DNA from: Zizania palustris
Taxonomy: Eukaryota > Streptophyta > Magnoliopsida > Poales > Poaceae
Assembly: GCA_019279435.1 (NCBI GenBank)
Contig: JAAALK010000287.1
Span: forward strand, 26,040,162-26,104,161
Direction: 5' to 3'
Length of the DNA: 64,000 nt
Below, piece by piece: positions 43,031-56,164 of the stretch. Position 1 is the stretch's first letter; every line of letters begins with the position of its first letter. A program made the translations under genes and the position numbers. The notes under the pieces were generated by a model. It saw only the letters and a program-made list of their open reading frames with translations, made no database searches and had not been told where the DNA came from.

Positions 43031-46000
43031 TTGGGAGCTTAAGGGCAAGAAAGTAAATAGTTAGGATGTTTATTTTATATTGTAAAACTTAATGGAGGAA
43101 GAATCTATAAATAGACTAGTATCTACTTTTTTATTATTGCCGGTTAGATACTCACTATCTGATTTTCATGATAGTAAGATCCCCGAATCAGGTCGTACTG
43201 AAAAATAAGTATGTAGTCGGTGAGAATTCAAAGTAGTCGAGGTTCTATAGCTTTTATTTACAGATTATACAGTTATTGAGTTTCACATTTTTTATAAACA
43301 ATTTAATAGCTTTGTGTAATATAAAATCCAATTAATCTCTCGCAACTTGACGATATATGTCTGGTCTTATTGTCTTGTTGATAGGTTAACATATCGGTCT
43401 CACTGAGGCCTCGACTGAAAGCTCAAGTCTTTCTTTTCCTTTTTCTTTTAAGATGCTCAAGTGTGTGTGTTCTAGATGTTGTTTGACCTTTCAGTAGTGC
43501 GAGTGAGAAGAACACAAGACAAGAGTTCGGTTTTGTGGTCAAGGGAATCCCAAAGTCAGGCGCCGAAATGGAAGCATGCTGCTACCACAATAGTCTAACT
43601 TTTAAGGCGATCAAATTAAGCTAAGTTTTCGTAAACTCTTATCTAACAAAACTGGGTACTAATGGCTGGCCACAAAAAGATAGAGGGGAGGGGAATTTTA
43701 GCTTCAGAATCACAGTGACTTTGCAACTTGCAAGCATCAGAAACAAGAACCACCAATCATCCACTTGTGTTCACAAGAGAGAAAACAAAACAAAAGTGAG
43801 CCAGCAGTGCACTCCACTGCTAAAGCAAAGCTAGCAGAAAGGAGAACAGTGTGCAACTTGTTCTGAATTGACCAACGCATAGGCCATGGATGGATTGCCT
43901 GCTAAATGCGTTATACTAACGCGTTCTAGATTGCAGTTTAATATATCTCCCTTTTTTTTTGCAGTGGTCTAGATTGGTACGCGTGTATTGCTGGAATTCG
44001 ACTGCGTTTATGTGGTCGAGAAATATGCTGAGATAAACTAATGACTCGTTTTAGACAGTTCGTCTTTATTTGCAAGACGAATTAATGTTAACAGTTCAAA
44101 TAAGTTGTTATTAAAAAGCTCAAAGAAGTTCACAGTAGTTTCCTTTGAACAGCTTATGAAATCTGAGCTTATTATCTGCATAGTGTATTGAAAACATTGT
44201 ATTACTCTTGAACTTATGAAATCTGAGCTTTTGTACTAACAGGAATATGAATGATCTTATGACTTATTTGCACAATAAATTAGCAATGTTAGCTTCTAAA
44301 CAGCTTATATTTTTTTTAAAACCATAAGCTGTGACTGTGAACCAAATCTGGAGCTTTGCAGGGAAAACTGAAAAGCATCACCTTTTTGTCGAGGTGTTCT
44401 GAAATCTGAACAAAAACATCTTTGGAGAAGATGATCACTGTTGGAAGCATCAGCAAAGCACTGTCTTTCTTGGTCCTCCCATGTCTTCAGAAGGCAGACC
44501 ATGCAAATCCAACATCTTCCTACAGTAACCTGATCAGAGATCACACCCGTTCGTCAGGTTATGAGCTCAGCTCATGCAAATGCAGACAGAGACCAATTAA
44601 GACAGTTGCAGAACAGCTCAAGGTATGCAAAATTGATGAACTGGACAGTGTCTGGAGCAGTAATTATGATAGTGCAACAGTGGATGCTGTGGCTTGTTGG
44701 TTGGTGGCTTACTGACCACTGTCTTGTACTGTCAGAGTAGAAACCAGGTTAGCTTAACCAAAGCTACCTAATTACTCAGCTTGCATAAAATCTTGAGGAG
44801 GATTCGGCCGTTTAGACACTGGTCACTGGTCAGGTTGTCTGATCTTTTCTTAATAATTGCAGCTCAATCTGTCATAATCTTGATCTCTTCAACACTAAAA
44901 CAAAAGCACAGCCCACGTGCTGTTATTGTCCTTCTCTTCTCTCTGGCATTCTCTGCTTTTTTTAAATAATAGAATATTTGAACTTAACAATTAAGAACAT
45001 ACATTTAAACTAAAATCACTCTCAAGCTCTATATAGCTATAATTCATATAACAAACCATATAAAAAGAAAAAAGAAGTATTTATTCTGAAAGACTGAATG
45101 TTACTACGTCAGTGTCAAATTAACGTGTGGGGTTGCTGATGTTCCTTTCTTTTTGCTTGCTCACACTGGCGATGTTGAGAGCCATGGCCGTCATAATCTC
45201 CCTCCCAAAAGACAAAAGACAACATGCATGCGTCCCTAGTTCTGATGCATATTTTATGCATCACCACACGAACATTAAAAAAAGACAAGCATCTCTCCAA
45301 GAGTTGATTGGGGCACATGTTTTCTGAATATACAATTAGGTATTATAGTTCAGTTTTTTTTTTCTAACCAGCTTTTAGGTTAGATGGATATCTTTTATTG
45401 CTGCTAAAGAGTGGCTATCTTGAGATAAGCTAAGGTGTTTATTGCTCAACTATTTGGCATGCAGACAAAGGATTAAGGTAGTAGATGAATGATACTGTTT
45501 CTTTGTATCTGTTTTAAAGAAATTGTAAAGAAGTGCATTTAGACCACTTGAAATTGCAGAACTTTTCGGTCGGAAAAAGATTGCACTTTCAGTCCTCTCT
45601 TCTTTACACGAAGAACTGGATAATTGAGATTGGAGAATGCAGATTGCCGAGGGAAATGGAGGAGGGGAAGCTAGAGGAAGAGAACCAGAAATAAAACAGA
45701 CAAATTTGTCTTTTTTATTTTTACTAGTATAAAGCAATGAAAAAGGACATGGACCGCAAGGTCGCACAAAAAAAATCAAGAGCGGAAGACTTTTCACACT
45801 GCGAATTCACCAGTCGTCGCCTCGTGGAGTCGTCGTCGCCGATGATAAGCGGCGAGGGTGGTGGAAGAGCACTGGAACCAACCTAACAAGTGAGCTTCAC
45901 GAGGACGGCGAGAGGAGGGGAGGCCAACGGAAGAAAGAAAAACCAGGGCGGCGTCCAAAGTTCCAAGATACCCTCTGCCGCGTTCGTTTCCCCCTTCTCC

Positions 46001-46589
46001 CTTCATTTCTATTTCTTGCCGGTGCAAGAAAGATGAGGTTTCTGGAGCGCTAGGACTGCCTGTTCCTCTGATTCTGGTGGCAGTGGAGCCCCACCCCTCC
46101 TGACCCTACTCCCAGTTCGGCAGTTCTTGGTTTGTCCGTGCAGCTACTTGGTTTCTTCTTTCTTGTGGTGAGGGACTCTTTTTATACTTGTTGGGGACAA
46201 GTGTTGTGTGATTCTCTTGTTCATTTCTAGTTTTTGGATTGAAGCCTCCTCATTTTTGTTCAATCTGTTATACTCCGTTAGGATCACGTGTAAAAGATGG
46301 TATATTGGTATGCATGTTGATCAAGTTGAACTCTTTTGCAGTTTGAGGTGATCAGTAAATGGTTTTGTTGTTCTGATGGAAGGACGGAACGCCTCGTTTC
46401 CAAAATCTCAGTTTTAGGCTGGTTCCGGTTGCAGCGGCGGATGATTTTTATGGAGAAATCTGAGAACTTTCCGTAGTTGATTAGATTGATCCTGAGCTGG
46501 TTTACAATGACCCCGCAAGATCTTGCAATTTTTTGATTTAATTCACAATACCATCGGACTGAAAAATCAGTGGTTTCTTGGATTTGGGG
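43031..46589. other. intergenic region before the ankyrin gene
   Basis: No supported gene. CTATAAATAGAC near 43106 is a TATA-like motif without a convincing transcription unit; a retroelement remnant is possible. A 94-codon ATG frame at 44431–44715 has no recognisable domain. From about 46020 the sequence is probably the 5' leader and promoter of the ankyrin gene, divergent from the PATROL1-like gene. Confidence 0.45.
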
Positions 46590-49157
46590 ATGGAGAGCCA
46601 ATCCAGCACCCGGCTCGGTGCTCTAGAAAAGTTGAAGAGCTTCCGGGGGATAGAGAAGCAGAGAAGCTTCAAGTTCTTGTCCATGGAGAAGCAGCAGAGT
46701 TTCAAAGAGAGGAGGAGCAAGGACAGTCCCGGGAAGAGAGGTGACACTGAACTCCACCTTGCTGCGAGAGCTGGCAGTGTTCCTCATGTTCAGAAGATCT
46801 TTGCTGAGAGTGATCCAGAGCTGGTGGGGGAATTGGCTGCTCGTCGGAACCAGGACGGCGAGACGGCGCTGTATGTGTCAGCTGAGAAGGGGCATGCTGA
46901 TGTTGTGCGTGAGATATTGAAGGTGTGTGATCTGCAGTCAGCAGGAATCAAGGCCAACAACAGTTTCGATGCATTTCATATTGTGGCGAAGCAGGGCCAT
47001 CTGGGTTAGTTTCTTTCTTTCTCCATGATAATGATAATATGTTATGAAACAATAAAATGAATGATTTGTTGCTAATTCCATCCAATGAGTTAGTTAAACT
47101 CAATGAGTTTACTATTAGGTTTGTGTGAATCGAAATCATTTAGTTTTGGGGTCCTCTGAGCTGAACCAATTGTCTTGGACTGACTTATGTAAAGCATATG
47201 GTTGCAAAAGGATAAATTCCCCTCAATTATCTCCTGAAGGGCATGCACTACCATTGCAATTCCATTCTTAGTGCCTAATAAATTTACTTCGCTGGTTTCT
47301 GTCTAAATTCCAAATACATGGTTATCTTTCCTGGTGTGACTGAAAAATTATGTATTGACAGCTTTGATTTTTCGATATGTTGCCATAATCACCGTTTTGT
47401 CAAAGTGTTGATGTGTATAGTAAAATGTAGTGGCTATCATTCCTCTAACCATAGATTTACTGATGAGATAACAAAATTTACTTCCTAGTGCCTTCTTGAT
47501 TTGCCAGAAATATGCATTTGTCCTGAAGTAATAAACAAGACAATGCTTATAGCAGCTAGCACAATGTTTTGTTTAGGCTGATTTGTCAAATCATTTATGT
47601 GTCATTGAGCATTTCCATTTCTTGGCTTTGCAGATGTTTTGAAGGAGCTGTTGCAGGCATTTCCTGCATTAGCTATGACAACGAATTCCGTAAATGCGAC
47701 AGCTTTGGACACTGCAGCCACTCAGGGACACATTGACATTGTCAATCTTCTGCTGGAAACAGACGCAAGCCTAGCCAGAATTGCAAGAAATAATGGCAAA
47801 ACAGTCTTGCATTCAGCAGCAAGGATGGGCCATGTGGAGGTGGTAACATCATTGCTAAATAAGGATCCAGGGATTGGTTTTAGAACAGATAAGAAAGGGC
47901 AGACAGCACTACACATGGCTTCGAAAGGTCAAAACGCTGAAATGCTGCTCGAGTTGTTGAAGCCTGATATTGCTATCATCCATGTGGAAGATAACAAAGG
48001 GAACAGACCTTTGCATGTTGCTACTCGGAAAGGCAGCACCATTGTAAGTGATACTCAGCAAAACTATACTATCTTATGCTGTTATGTTACATATATTAGT
48101 ACTTTCCTGTTTGTCTTATTTATCGTTGAACACATGTTGATCATGAATTTTTCAAGAACTAAAGTTTATCAGCTGCTTTATTTGTGACACATACATATCG
48201 CACACTGGAATGGGGAAAGCCTCAGAAGTTAGTAAAACCATGCTGCTAAATTTTTTTTGCTGATATCTGTGTGATTTCTTTCAGATAGTTCAGACTCTAA
48301 TATCAGTTGAAGGAATTGAAATCAACGCGGTTAACAGAGCAGGAGAGACTGCTTTTGCTATTGCAAAGAAACTAGGTAATGAAGACCTTTGTAACATCCT
48401 GAAGGAGGCTGGTGGTGAAGCCGCAAAAGAGCAAGCAAACCCTCCGAATTCAGCGAAGCAGCTTAAGAAGACAGTAAGTGACATTAGGCACGACGTCCAA
48501 TCTCAGATCAAGCAAACACGCCAGACCAAGATGCATGTTCAAAAAATCAAGAAGAGGATCCAAAAGCTTCACATTGGTGGGCTAAACAATGCCATCAACT
48601 CCAATACCATTGTTGCTGTGCTTATTGCCACAGTTGCCTTTGCAGCCATCTTTAGTGTTCCTGGTAATTTTCTCGAGTCTATGAAAGACGCACCTGATCC
48701 CAGCAAAATGACCTTAGGGCAGGCACTGGTTGCGAGCAACGCGGCATTCATCGTCTTCTTGGTATTTGATGCCATGGCTCTCTTTATCTCGCTCGCAGTC
48801 GTCGTTGTCCAGACCTCCCTAATTGTTGTTGAGCAGAAAGCCAAGAAGAAGATGGTATTCGTGATGAACAAGCTGATGTGGTTCGCATGCCTTTGTATCT
48901 CAGCAGCCTTCATAGCACTCACCTACGTCGTCGTCGGCCGCGACGATCGGTGGCTAGCTTGGTGTACAATGGCGATTGGCACTGTGATCATGCTGGCCAC
49001 TCTTGGGTCTATGTGCTACTGCATTATCGCTCACAGGATGGAAGAGAAGAACTTGAAGAGGATTAGGAGGTCCTCCACCAGCCAGTCATGGTCCATATCA
49101 GTTGACTCAGATACAGAGCTACTGAACAATGAATGCAAGAGGATCTATGCACTGTAG
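46590..49157 (+). CDS. ankyrin-repeat membrane protein with PGG domain (ITN1-like)
   Basis: Plant-specific membrane protein family; Arabidopsis ITN1 affects salt tolerance and ABA-linked reactive-oxygen responses, so a signalling role is inferred. Exons 46590–47004, 47634–48043 and 48285–49157 (GT-AG, phases 1 and 0) give 565 aa. The start is the first in-frame ATG (MESQSSTRLG). Three SF-containing basic repeats (KLKSFRG, KQRSFKF, KQQSFKE) lie in the first 45 residues. Ankyrin repeats follow from GDTELHLAARAG to about residue 320. The PGG domain starts near HIGGLNNAINSNTIVAVLIA and carries FSVPGNF. Four hydrophobic segments fill roughly residues 385–530. The C-terminus is cytosolic and serine-rich. 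Complete and intact as read. Confidence 0.93.
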
Positions 49158-50207
49158 GACAGAACAAAAAACTGAACTTTTGATCGAGTCTTGTACATAT
49201 GGAAGCTTTTAGAGCTAGAACATGGAAGCTTTATGCAACTGAGGCCTCCTCCTGGAGACAAAGGAGTCATCCATCTCACTGAGGTTGCTATATAGATTCC
49301 AGTTGAATAGAGTTGATACTTGAAGCAGCCACATTTTGTAGCCATCAATAGGAGTATTGGTCAAGCAAAATTCACTCTTAATGCTCGCCAATTTGTATCT
49401 GTGGATGGTGATGAAAACCATACAAATGTTACTAGTATAGTGGGAATAAATAGCTGTTTCTGTCAAAGCTGTTCTGCCATGGATGTGCTAGATCAGCTAG
49501 AAAGGAAAATGTTGCATCTTTACTCCGCTTATTTTGAGAGCAAAACACAATGATCAAACATGACAAGTTAGATTGCCCATGGGCAAAATCGTCCAAGAAG
49601 CGTGGGGAAAATGGCAAAAAGGAAACTAAATACACGTTAATTGCAAAAAAAAATGACAAAAGCACAGAATATTTTTATGGAGTTGTTCAACTTCGGAGTA
49701 TTTTTGCGAAGAACAAACTTCAGGATAGATATGCAACTCTCGCGTTTCTAGCCGGAGATAATAAGACGACGAAACTGCCGTAATCACGTATAGCAACTGA
49801 ACACTGCGGGTGCATAGCATGAACTGTCAAACTGAAGATTAGACTTGGTCACTTACAGTTTTCGTCAATCCATCGTCATCGTTTACATGCTTGCAGACCA
49901 GTCGGAGTGGCCAGAAACGACAGGGAGATCGTCAACGGTGAGAGGTGAGGAGGAATCTGATGGTGCCAAATCAGACGTCAACAAGAACAAGGTTTGGTTT
50001 TTTTTGGATCTTCCTGCTGTCCTGCATTGTATGCTTTTGATGATTTGACACTCAGACCAGCTTGCAGGTTTGACTTGTGCAAGCTAAGGTGCTCACTGCT
50101 TTCGTTGGCTTCCAGTATTCAAAGTTTCAAAACCATAGGCTTTTGAAGTTATTTTACCATGTAAATGGCAATATGATTTACTTCTGGCCTTGAACTAAAA
50201 GTTTGCA
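49158..50207. other. intergenic region between convergent genes
   Basis: Holds the 3' ends of the ankyrin gene (+) and the ITPK gene (-), which converge here. No other gene seen. Confidence 0.5.
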
Positions 50208-53200
50208 TCATATCATCCCTTTCCTTGACTCGTATGTCTGTCGGATCGAGTCCCAGAACGCAAGCATCGCCTCATTGTCAGGAACTTCTTTGAAAGATGG
50301 AAGATAGTTCAGGTCCACTATGACATGTTCTCCACTGGCTTCTTGAACCTGCATATACAAACATCATTCACTCAATGGATATCTTGACAAATATTGTTTT
50401 GAGCAAGCAACTGAGCATGAAGAAATACTTACAACAACATCAAATCCAAAAATTGTGAGCCCAAGCAACTCCTTCAGCAATTTTGCAGCCCCTTCTACTA
50501 GAGCAACGTCCAACGTTTTACTATCCGGCACCCTGTTTTGCAGCAGCAGCTCCTTTGTAGCGACTGGAAGAGTCTTCAAACTGAGGTAAGGAAAATCAAA
50601 TCAAAGGATGATTCATCAGTGTAAATATCTGAGAGTTGATCGAGAAAACGGGCACTAAAACTTTGTCTGTATATATTTACTCAGGCAAGTGCACCTATTA
50701 AATGTAAGAGGTTTTCCTCCTGATGAGGATTTAAGATGACTTGCATTAGGCATTGAGTTCTTGATGGCATGGAAAATCTTGTCTCCAATCACATAAAATT
50801 TGAATATTTTCGATCCATGATCGATATATTCCTACATCACATTAATGAAAATGTATCAGTTTGAGAAGCAGAACATCAGAATTGCAGTTGACAGGTAACT
50901 GTCACTACCATGGTAACTTCAGGTCCAACTGAATCAAAACAATTAAGTGAGTATAGGATGGCTCAGAAATGTTAAAATTACAATGGCATTGTTGTGAGAA
51001 CTTAGGAACAAATTGTTACATGGAAGAATTGATTAATCTTTAGAACATAAAATGTACCAAGATGTATATCAGAGATGCATATTTTATTCCTAGTCATCAA
51101 CTCATCACCATCGAAAGGAAGATACAAAACCGTACCTGTAGAATAGCTGGAAGAGGCACTGTAAGGTTGCTAAATTCTTCAATTTTGAATATTAATGCCT
51201 GCACACAACAAATGTGTAATTCAGGTAAAAATGTAAAACAAACTAAGATCTTAACTACAAAATTGATCATGACGACACATTGATAACATGATTAAGCATC
51301 TTCATGACATAGTGATTACATATATGGCTGGAAAACTAGTGGTTAAGTAATAGTTCAGTGATACATGAAAATATAAATATAGCCAACAAGCTACCATGTT
51401 GTGGGCATCAGCAACTCCACATGCTACTTGTGGCTTCACGATGAGTGGAAAGGATAAATTAGCTTCTGGTAGTTTCTTCTGCAATTCACTGACACAGAAG
51501 TTTTCAGCCTGTATTACAAAATAGCTGGTCAAGTAATATATAAAGAAAACATGCAATAAACCATCAGACACACAAATGCATGCTATTAAGAAGTGTCAAG
51601 ACCAGAGGACCACTGAGGGTAGTGGTCGGGGAAATATCACCGAGATACATGGCAGGAGCCACTAATTGATAAGAATAATTAAGGAAAAGAACAGAGGGGA
51701 AATGGCAAAATAGGACCAAACAGACAACAGGTCACTAACGGAACACAAATAATTTGTCATCACACAAGCACTAGCCACTAGGACATTCGACTTGGAAAGC
51801 GACGGTGAAGATTGCTATGTTGAACAAAGCACTAGTGGAACATATGCAGATGTGACAAACATGGCAACTGGCAAATAAACAGTTTCAAATAACAGCAAGG
51901 GGACAAATATATGCATCAGCCAAAATTTCAGCTTTCTGACATTGAGCTAAATTCATACTTCTGCACAAATGTAAATTCAGTTAAAAGGACCTTTAAATAG
52001 AATGGTGCTCGTATTTTTGGCCTTCCTTCAGTGTTAAGTCCTTCCAGTCGTACTAGAATTTCTTGAATTTGGAGGCGGTTCAATAATGGATAGATATTTT
52101 TGAATGGATCAATGATGCAAAAATCACAGTGATCTTCTACAAACCTGCGTAATTAAAGTTGAAGTGAGATTGAATAAGGAAGTCCAGCAGAGCAATTTAG
52201 TCTCTGAAAGCAATTATTATCAATCCATTGTCAGATAGATATTCCCATGCACTGAAAAGGAGAAAATACTGGATTTGGTTGACATTTATAGCTTCAATAG
52301 ACTCCACACTTAAGTGTTCCTTAAGAAAAAGCTCAAGTAGCAAGGTACTTATTCAATTTATTTATCCATCTTTTTAAAACACTGGAGACAAGTTAATTAG
52401 CAACCTAGAATCAACTTCCATGCACAAAGTCCCAGGTTGGTAAGAAAAACAAACTGTTCAATTGATGAAGTCCAAGCTTCACAAATATTTACATTGAACT
52501 AGGATTTAGCAATGTATATGAAACAAATTCCATGGAACTGATTTGCTCCAACATCAATATTGCGATCACAGAATTTCAGCAGATTAAAGACAGCTTGCGA
52601 GAGCAAATGCAGAAATTTGAAATCTTAAAAAAATATAAACAGAATATCATAGAAATCTATTGGTAAAATAGTACAGTGACACAAATTAGTGCTATACAAT
52701 ATAAATTATTAACATGCAAACACATTACTTGTTACAGTATTTCCTGTAACTTCCAGTTAGATCTTCTTATGTACCTTATAATTTCAGACATTCCCATAGA
52801 AAATGAAATGCCCTTCGGAAAACTGATGGAAGGGTTTGTATCAATGTTGATGATCTCATCGGTTATCTTGTGTAGCACCAAATCAACCTCTTGCAATTGA
52901 GAAGCTAAAGGAAGTTCAAACGAGAGTGGAACAAAGATAAGACCGTTTTTACTAGGATAAAGGGGGAATGCTCCTCTCTGCAAGCAAGGTTAAAAAAATT
53001 ATGCTCTAGAAGAGGTCCAAAACTTAGTAGTCAGTAACAGATTGTACAAAAATTGCCTTTGCAAAGTCGTCCTCACGGGATTGTTTCATGACATAGCCAA
53101 CCAGCAAAGTTGATGAGCTCCCTATTTCCTGAATAAAAAACAGAGAAAAAGTTCAAATTAAATGCATTAAACCACTAAAAATGCATAAGTTGATGCCAAG

Positions 53201-55104
53201 AAAAACTAACCCTTTTTATTGAAGTAGCCAAAGTGATAAGTAACTCCTGAAGCATGCCAATATGTATAACTCGAGAGCTCTCTGTGATATATTCATTATC
53301 TGAATAAAGATAGTATTAGCGGCCCACAACATATATATAGGGACGTTCTTCAAATATGTAAGGTAACACAAGTAATACAATGAACGAACTCGTAACATAT
53401 GAGAAGGATATTGTTGATGCTTACCTATGGCAATAACTGTCCAGTTGTTATTCTGGAGTTCAGATAATAAAACTTCATCAACTCTTGAAGACACAAAAAA
53501 GCAAGAATTCGTTGTACTCCATTCTAACATCAATTCGTTTAGTAAATCGCTCCCACTTGGAGGTTTAAGTGGTATATATCCAAAGCAGTGCATGTTTGCA
53601 GTCCTTTCAAGAAAACCTGACTAATAAAAAGCAAGAGAGTGTGTGTAAGCATAAACTATTTTTCCTCAACAGCAATCACAGTCAGAAGATTTACTACTGG
53701 GAAGGTATCGGAAAAACAATATTGGCATAGAGGTTTTTATCTCAGGGAAGGCCAAAGATATTAGCACTGTAATAGTTAAGAAATGCTTTGACTGACAGGG
53801 ATGCAGATCTTCGTTCAAAGATAAATTCCAGAAGAACTTTGGATATATCAAGTGACAGTCCCACTGGAGCATTTGAAAAATTCAATCCTATTGGGTGCCA
53901 CTTTGGAAATACATAAACCGTGCTTTATCGGGCCACATCTTTTGTTTTATCAGGAGTTCAGCTGTTCAGGACATATACTGGAGATAGCTGGACCACTCTT
54001 ACTATCTTTGTGTCTTTAATAAATATTATGGAAATATTTGTATGCCCCCATAAATTTAACGAGATTGTTTTGAGAAATTCGATAAGAAAAATTCCACAAG
54101 AATACAAGATGTATACTCTATAGCAACGCAAGCACCGACTGTTTTCTCTTACATAATTTCATTTTATCAAGCTAGACTGTTAAAGTAGTAAAACTCTGGG
54201 TAGCCATCCTAAATAATAATGTAGTATGAAGCAAGCAAAATAACTCCATTTAAATAAGTACTGAATGGATCTAAGGGAGCACCTCATTAGTTGGCAAGCC
54301 CTCTGGATGGCAAATTGCCTGAAAAAGATAGAGGACAGAATCAGTCGCGTATCCTATCCACGCAAGTATATGGCTTAATGAAATCAACAATGAAAAACAA
54401 TAATAACATTACACAGGTACAAGACCTATACCACACTAAATCACTAATGTGCATAGCAATGAGAACATTTTGCCGCAATGAACATCTCACCGAGGCCCGA
54501 GTTGTGTTCAAAGCATCACATTAAGTGGTAAAATTAGTCACACGCAATTGGCCATGGTTTACTAAGAGGCGATAAGGAAACTAGAACGGTCGAGCTAAAC
54601 TAAAATACAGTGTACAGCCAAAACATGTCTTCCTAGTTCCTCCTAGATAGCATCCTAATCGCCTTAAGGAAAACTGCATGATGCTAAGGAACAAAAAAGC
54701 ATGTGGACATCTGGAACAAAATGTAAAAGATTGAGCCTTTAACCAGTTTTCAGTGAGTTCACTCCAAAACAGATATGCAGACTCCAGAGCATATCAGCAG
54801 AAAGAATACTAGCAGTAAACAAAGCAAAGGGCGCCGCCCCCAACTCATCCTAAAAACACTAGTAAACAGCCCCGGGTACTAGTACGGATCGCAAATCGCG
54901 CGGAGAGATCACGAGTCGAGTCCATACCACGCGCAGATTGGAGTAGCGCAGGCGCCGAAGCAGCGCCTCCGCCCCAGGCCGCAGCGCCACCTGCGCCGCA
55001 TCCTCCTTCTCCTCCTCCCCTGTAACGCCGCCGCCGCCGCCGATGCGAGCGGATGGCGCGAGGAGGACAGAGGAGTCCAGCACCACCCGCGCAGATCGCC
55101 CCAT
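50208..55104 (-). CDS. ITPK6: inositol 1,3,4-trisphosphate 5/6-kinase / tetrakisphosphate 1-kinase (ITPK4-like)
   Basis: ATP-grasp inositol phosphate kinase of the phytate and inositol-phosphate signalling pathway. Twelve coding exons: 55104–54928, 54318–54283, 53620–53425, 53299–53211, 53128–53057, 52977–52775, 52144–51991, 51508–51395, 51198–51136, 50831–50695, 50580–50433, 50348–50208; phases join into 509 aa. The N-terminal extension of the ITPK4 clade is present (GRSARVVLDSSVLLAPSARI). The ATP-grasp part has FPLIVKPQVACGVADAHNM, DHGSKIFKFYVIGDKIFHA, LGLTIFGFDVV and the metal-binding VIVDLNYLPSFKEVPDN. Intron 5 uses a GC donor (AAG|GCAATT), and the coding frame confirms it. The length is slightly above the 488 aa of Arabidopsis ITPK4. 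The name ITPK6 is from recalled rice nomenclature for the chromosome-9 member. Confidence 0.92.
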
Positions 55105-55822
55105 GGCCGTGGCTGCGGAGAGGTGGGCGGACCGGCTCGGTGTCTGTTCGGTTTGCTCCACATCCACTGCGGCGTTTTCAGGTCGGAGAGGTTCTTGGGC
55201 GGCGGGGACAGGTGTCAGCGGTTTGCCGTTGGTCCGGGTCGCATGGGCGGCATCTGGCGCAGATGCCGGCGTGCAGCAGCCAGCAAGGCAGAACAAAAGG
55301 ATGCAATTATGCAAAAGACCAATTTTTTCCTCTGATGTTTTCGCGAGTAATCACAAGTTTTTACAGCAGAGAGAACAGTTAAATTCTTGTATGAACAAGA
55401 GGGATTTCATGCAGGCGAAACGGATTGAGCACAGCTATTGTTTCAAGGAATCAGTTCCTCTATTAAAAATATTATCTTTTTCACGCTTTATCATTATTTT
55501 CCTGGATCGAATGTTCTGCGGAATCGTTGTTTACTCGTACTATGGAGAATTGGATTAGTTATGTTTCTGCCAATGCAATTGGATCGTAAGAGGCATCAGC
55601 ATCAGATATGTTAACACTCCGTCATTGTCAGGTCAGTCACTAATGCAATTCCCTACTTATTTTTTTTACCTCGTCATCGCATAAAAGAACAGAAAAGAAG
55701 GAAATTTAGATTGCACGCGAACAAATTTCCCATAAATTTCAGAACAATTTTCCCTCCTTTTTTTCCCAGGTCAACACGCTGCACAAGAATCGCGAAATGC
55801 ACATCGCAGCAGCTGCATTCTA
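55105..55822. other. upstream region of ITPK gene and downstream of the small MEGLIPF gene
   Basis: GC-rich to about 55280 (probable ITPK leader and promoter), then ordinary sequence. Plus-strand frames over the first part are antisense to the kinase first exon. No gene seen. Confidence 0.45.
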
Positions 55823-56164
55823 TCATGCGCCGGAGACGCACGCGAGCACGCGCATGCTGCTGAACCTGAGGGACCTGGACAAGCCGCGCCCGTTCCGGCC
55901 GGCCGGCGAGGACACCTCGCCGGCGAGACCCTCCCGCGACGCGCGCCAACGGTCGCCGTCGTAGCGAGAGAACTCGACCTCGTCATTGGCCGGAGAACGG
56001 ACGGGGAATCGGCAGCTCTGGGACTGGTACGCGCCGCCGCCAGCGGAGCTCTCCCGGTCCCGACGTTCGCCGCCGGAGGAGTGGAGGCGATCGTAGGAGC
56101 AACCACCCGGCCTCTTCCTTCGCTTCTTGATTACGCGGAAGACGAAAGGGATGAGCCCTTCCAT
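55823..56164 (-). CDS. small plant protein of the MEGLIPF type, function unknown
   Basis: Single-exon frame of 113 aa that starts MEGLIPFVFRVIKKRRK. Many plant genomes encode small uncharacterised proteins that begin MEGLIPFVYRAI or similar, and this N-terminus is the only basis for the call. The rest is basic, serine- and glycine-rich, with no membrane segment or known domain. Coding use is GC-rich, like neighbouring rice exons. It lies upstream of the ITPK gene on the same strand. Possible roles cannot be stated. Confidence 0.6.
   Translation of the reverse strand: MEGLIPFVFRVIKKRRKRPGGCSYDRLHSSGGERRDRESSAGGGAYQSQSCRFPVRSPANDEVEFSRYDGDRWRASREGLAGEVSSPAGRNGRGLSRSLRFSSMRVLACVSGA

Noticed and set aside
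44431..44715. 94-codon plus-strand frame between the PATROL1-like and ankyrin genes
   Set aside because: No domain, ordinary spacer composition, no splice or promoter support.
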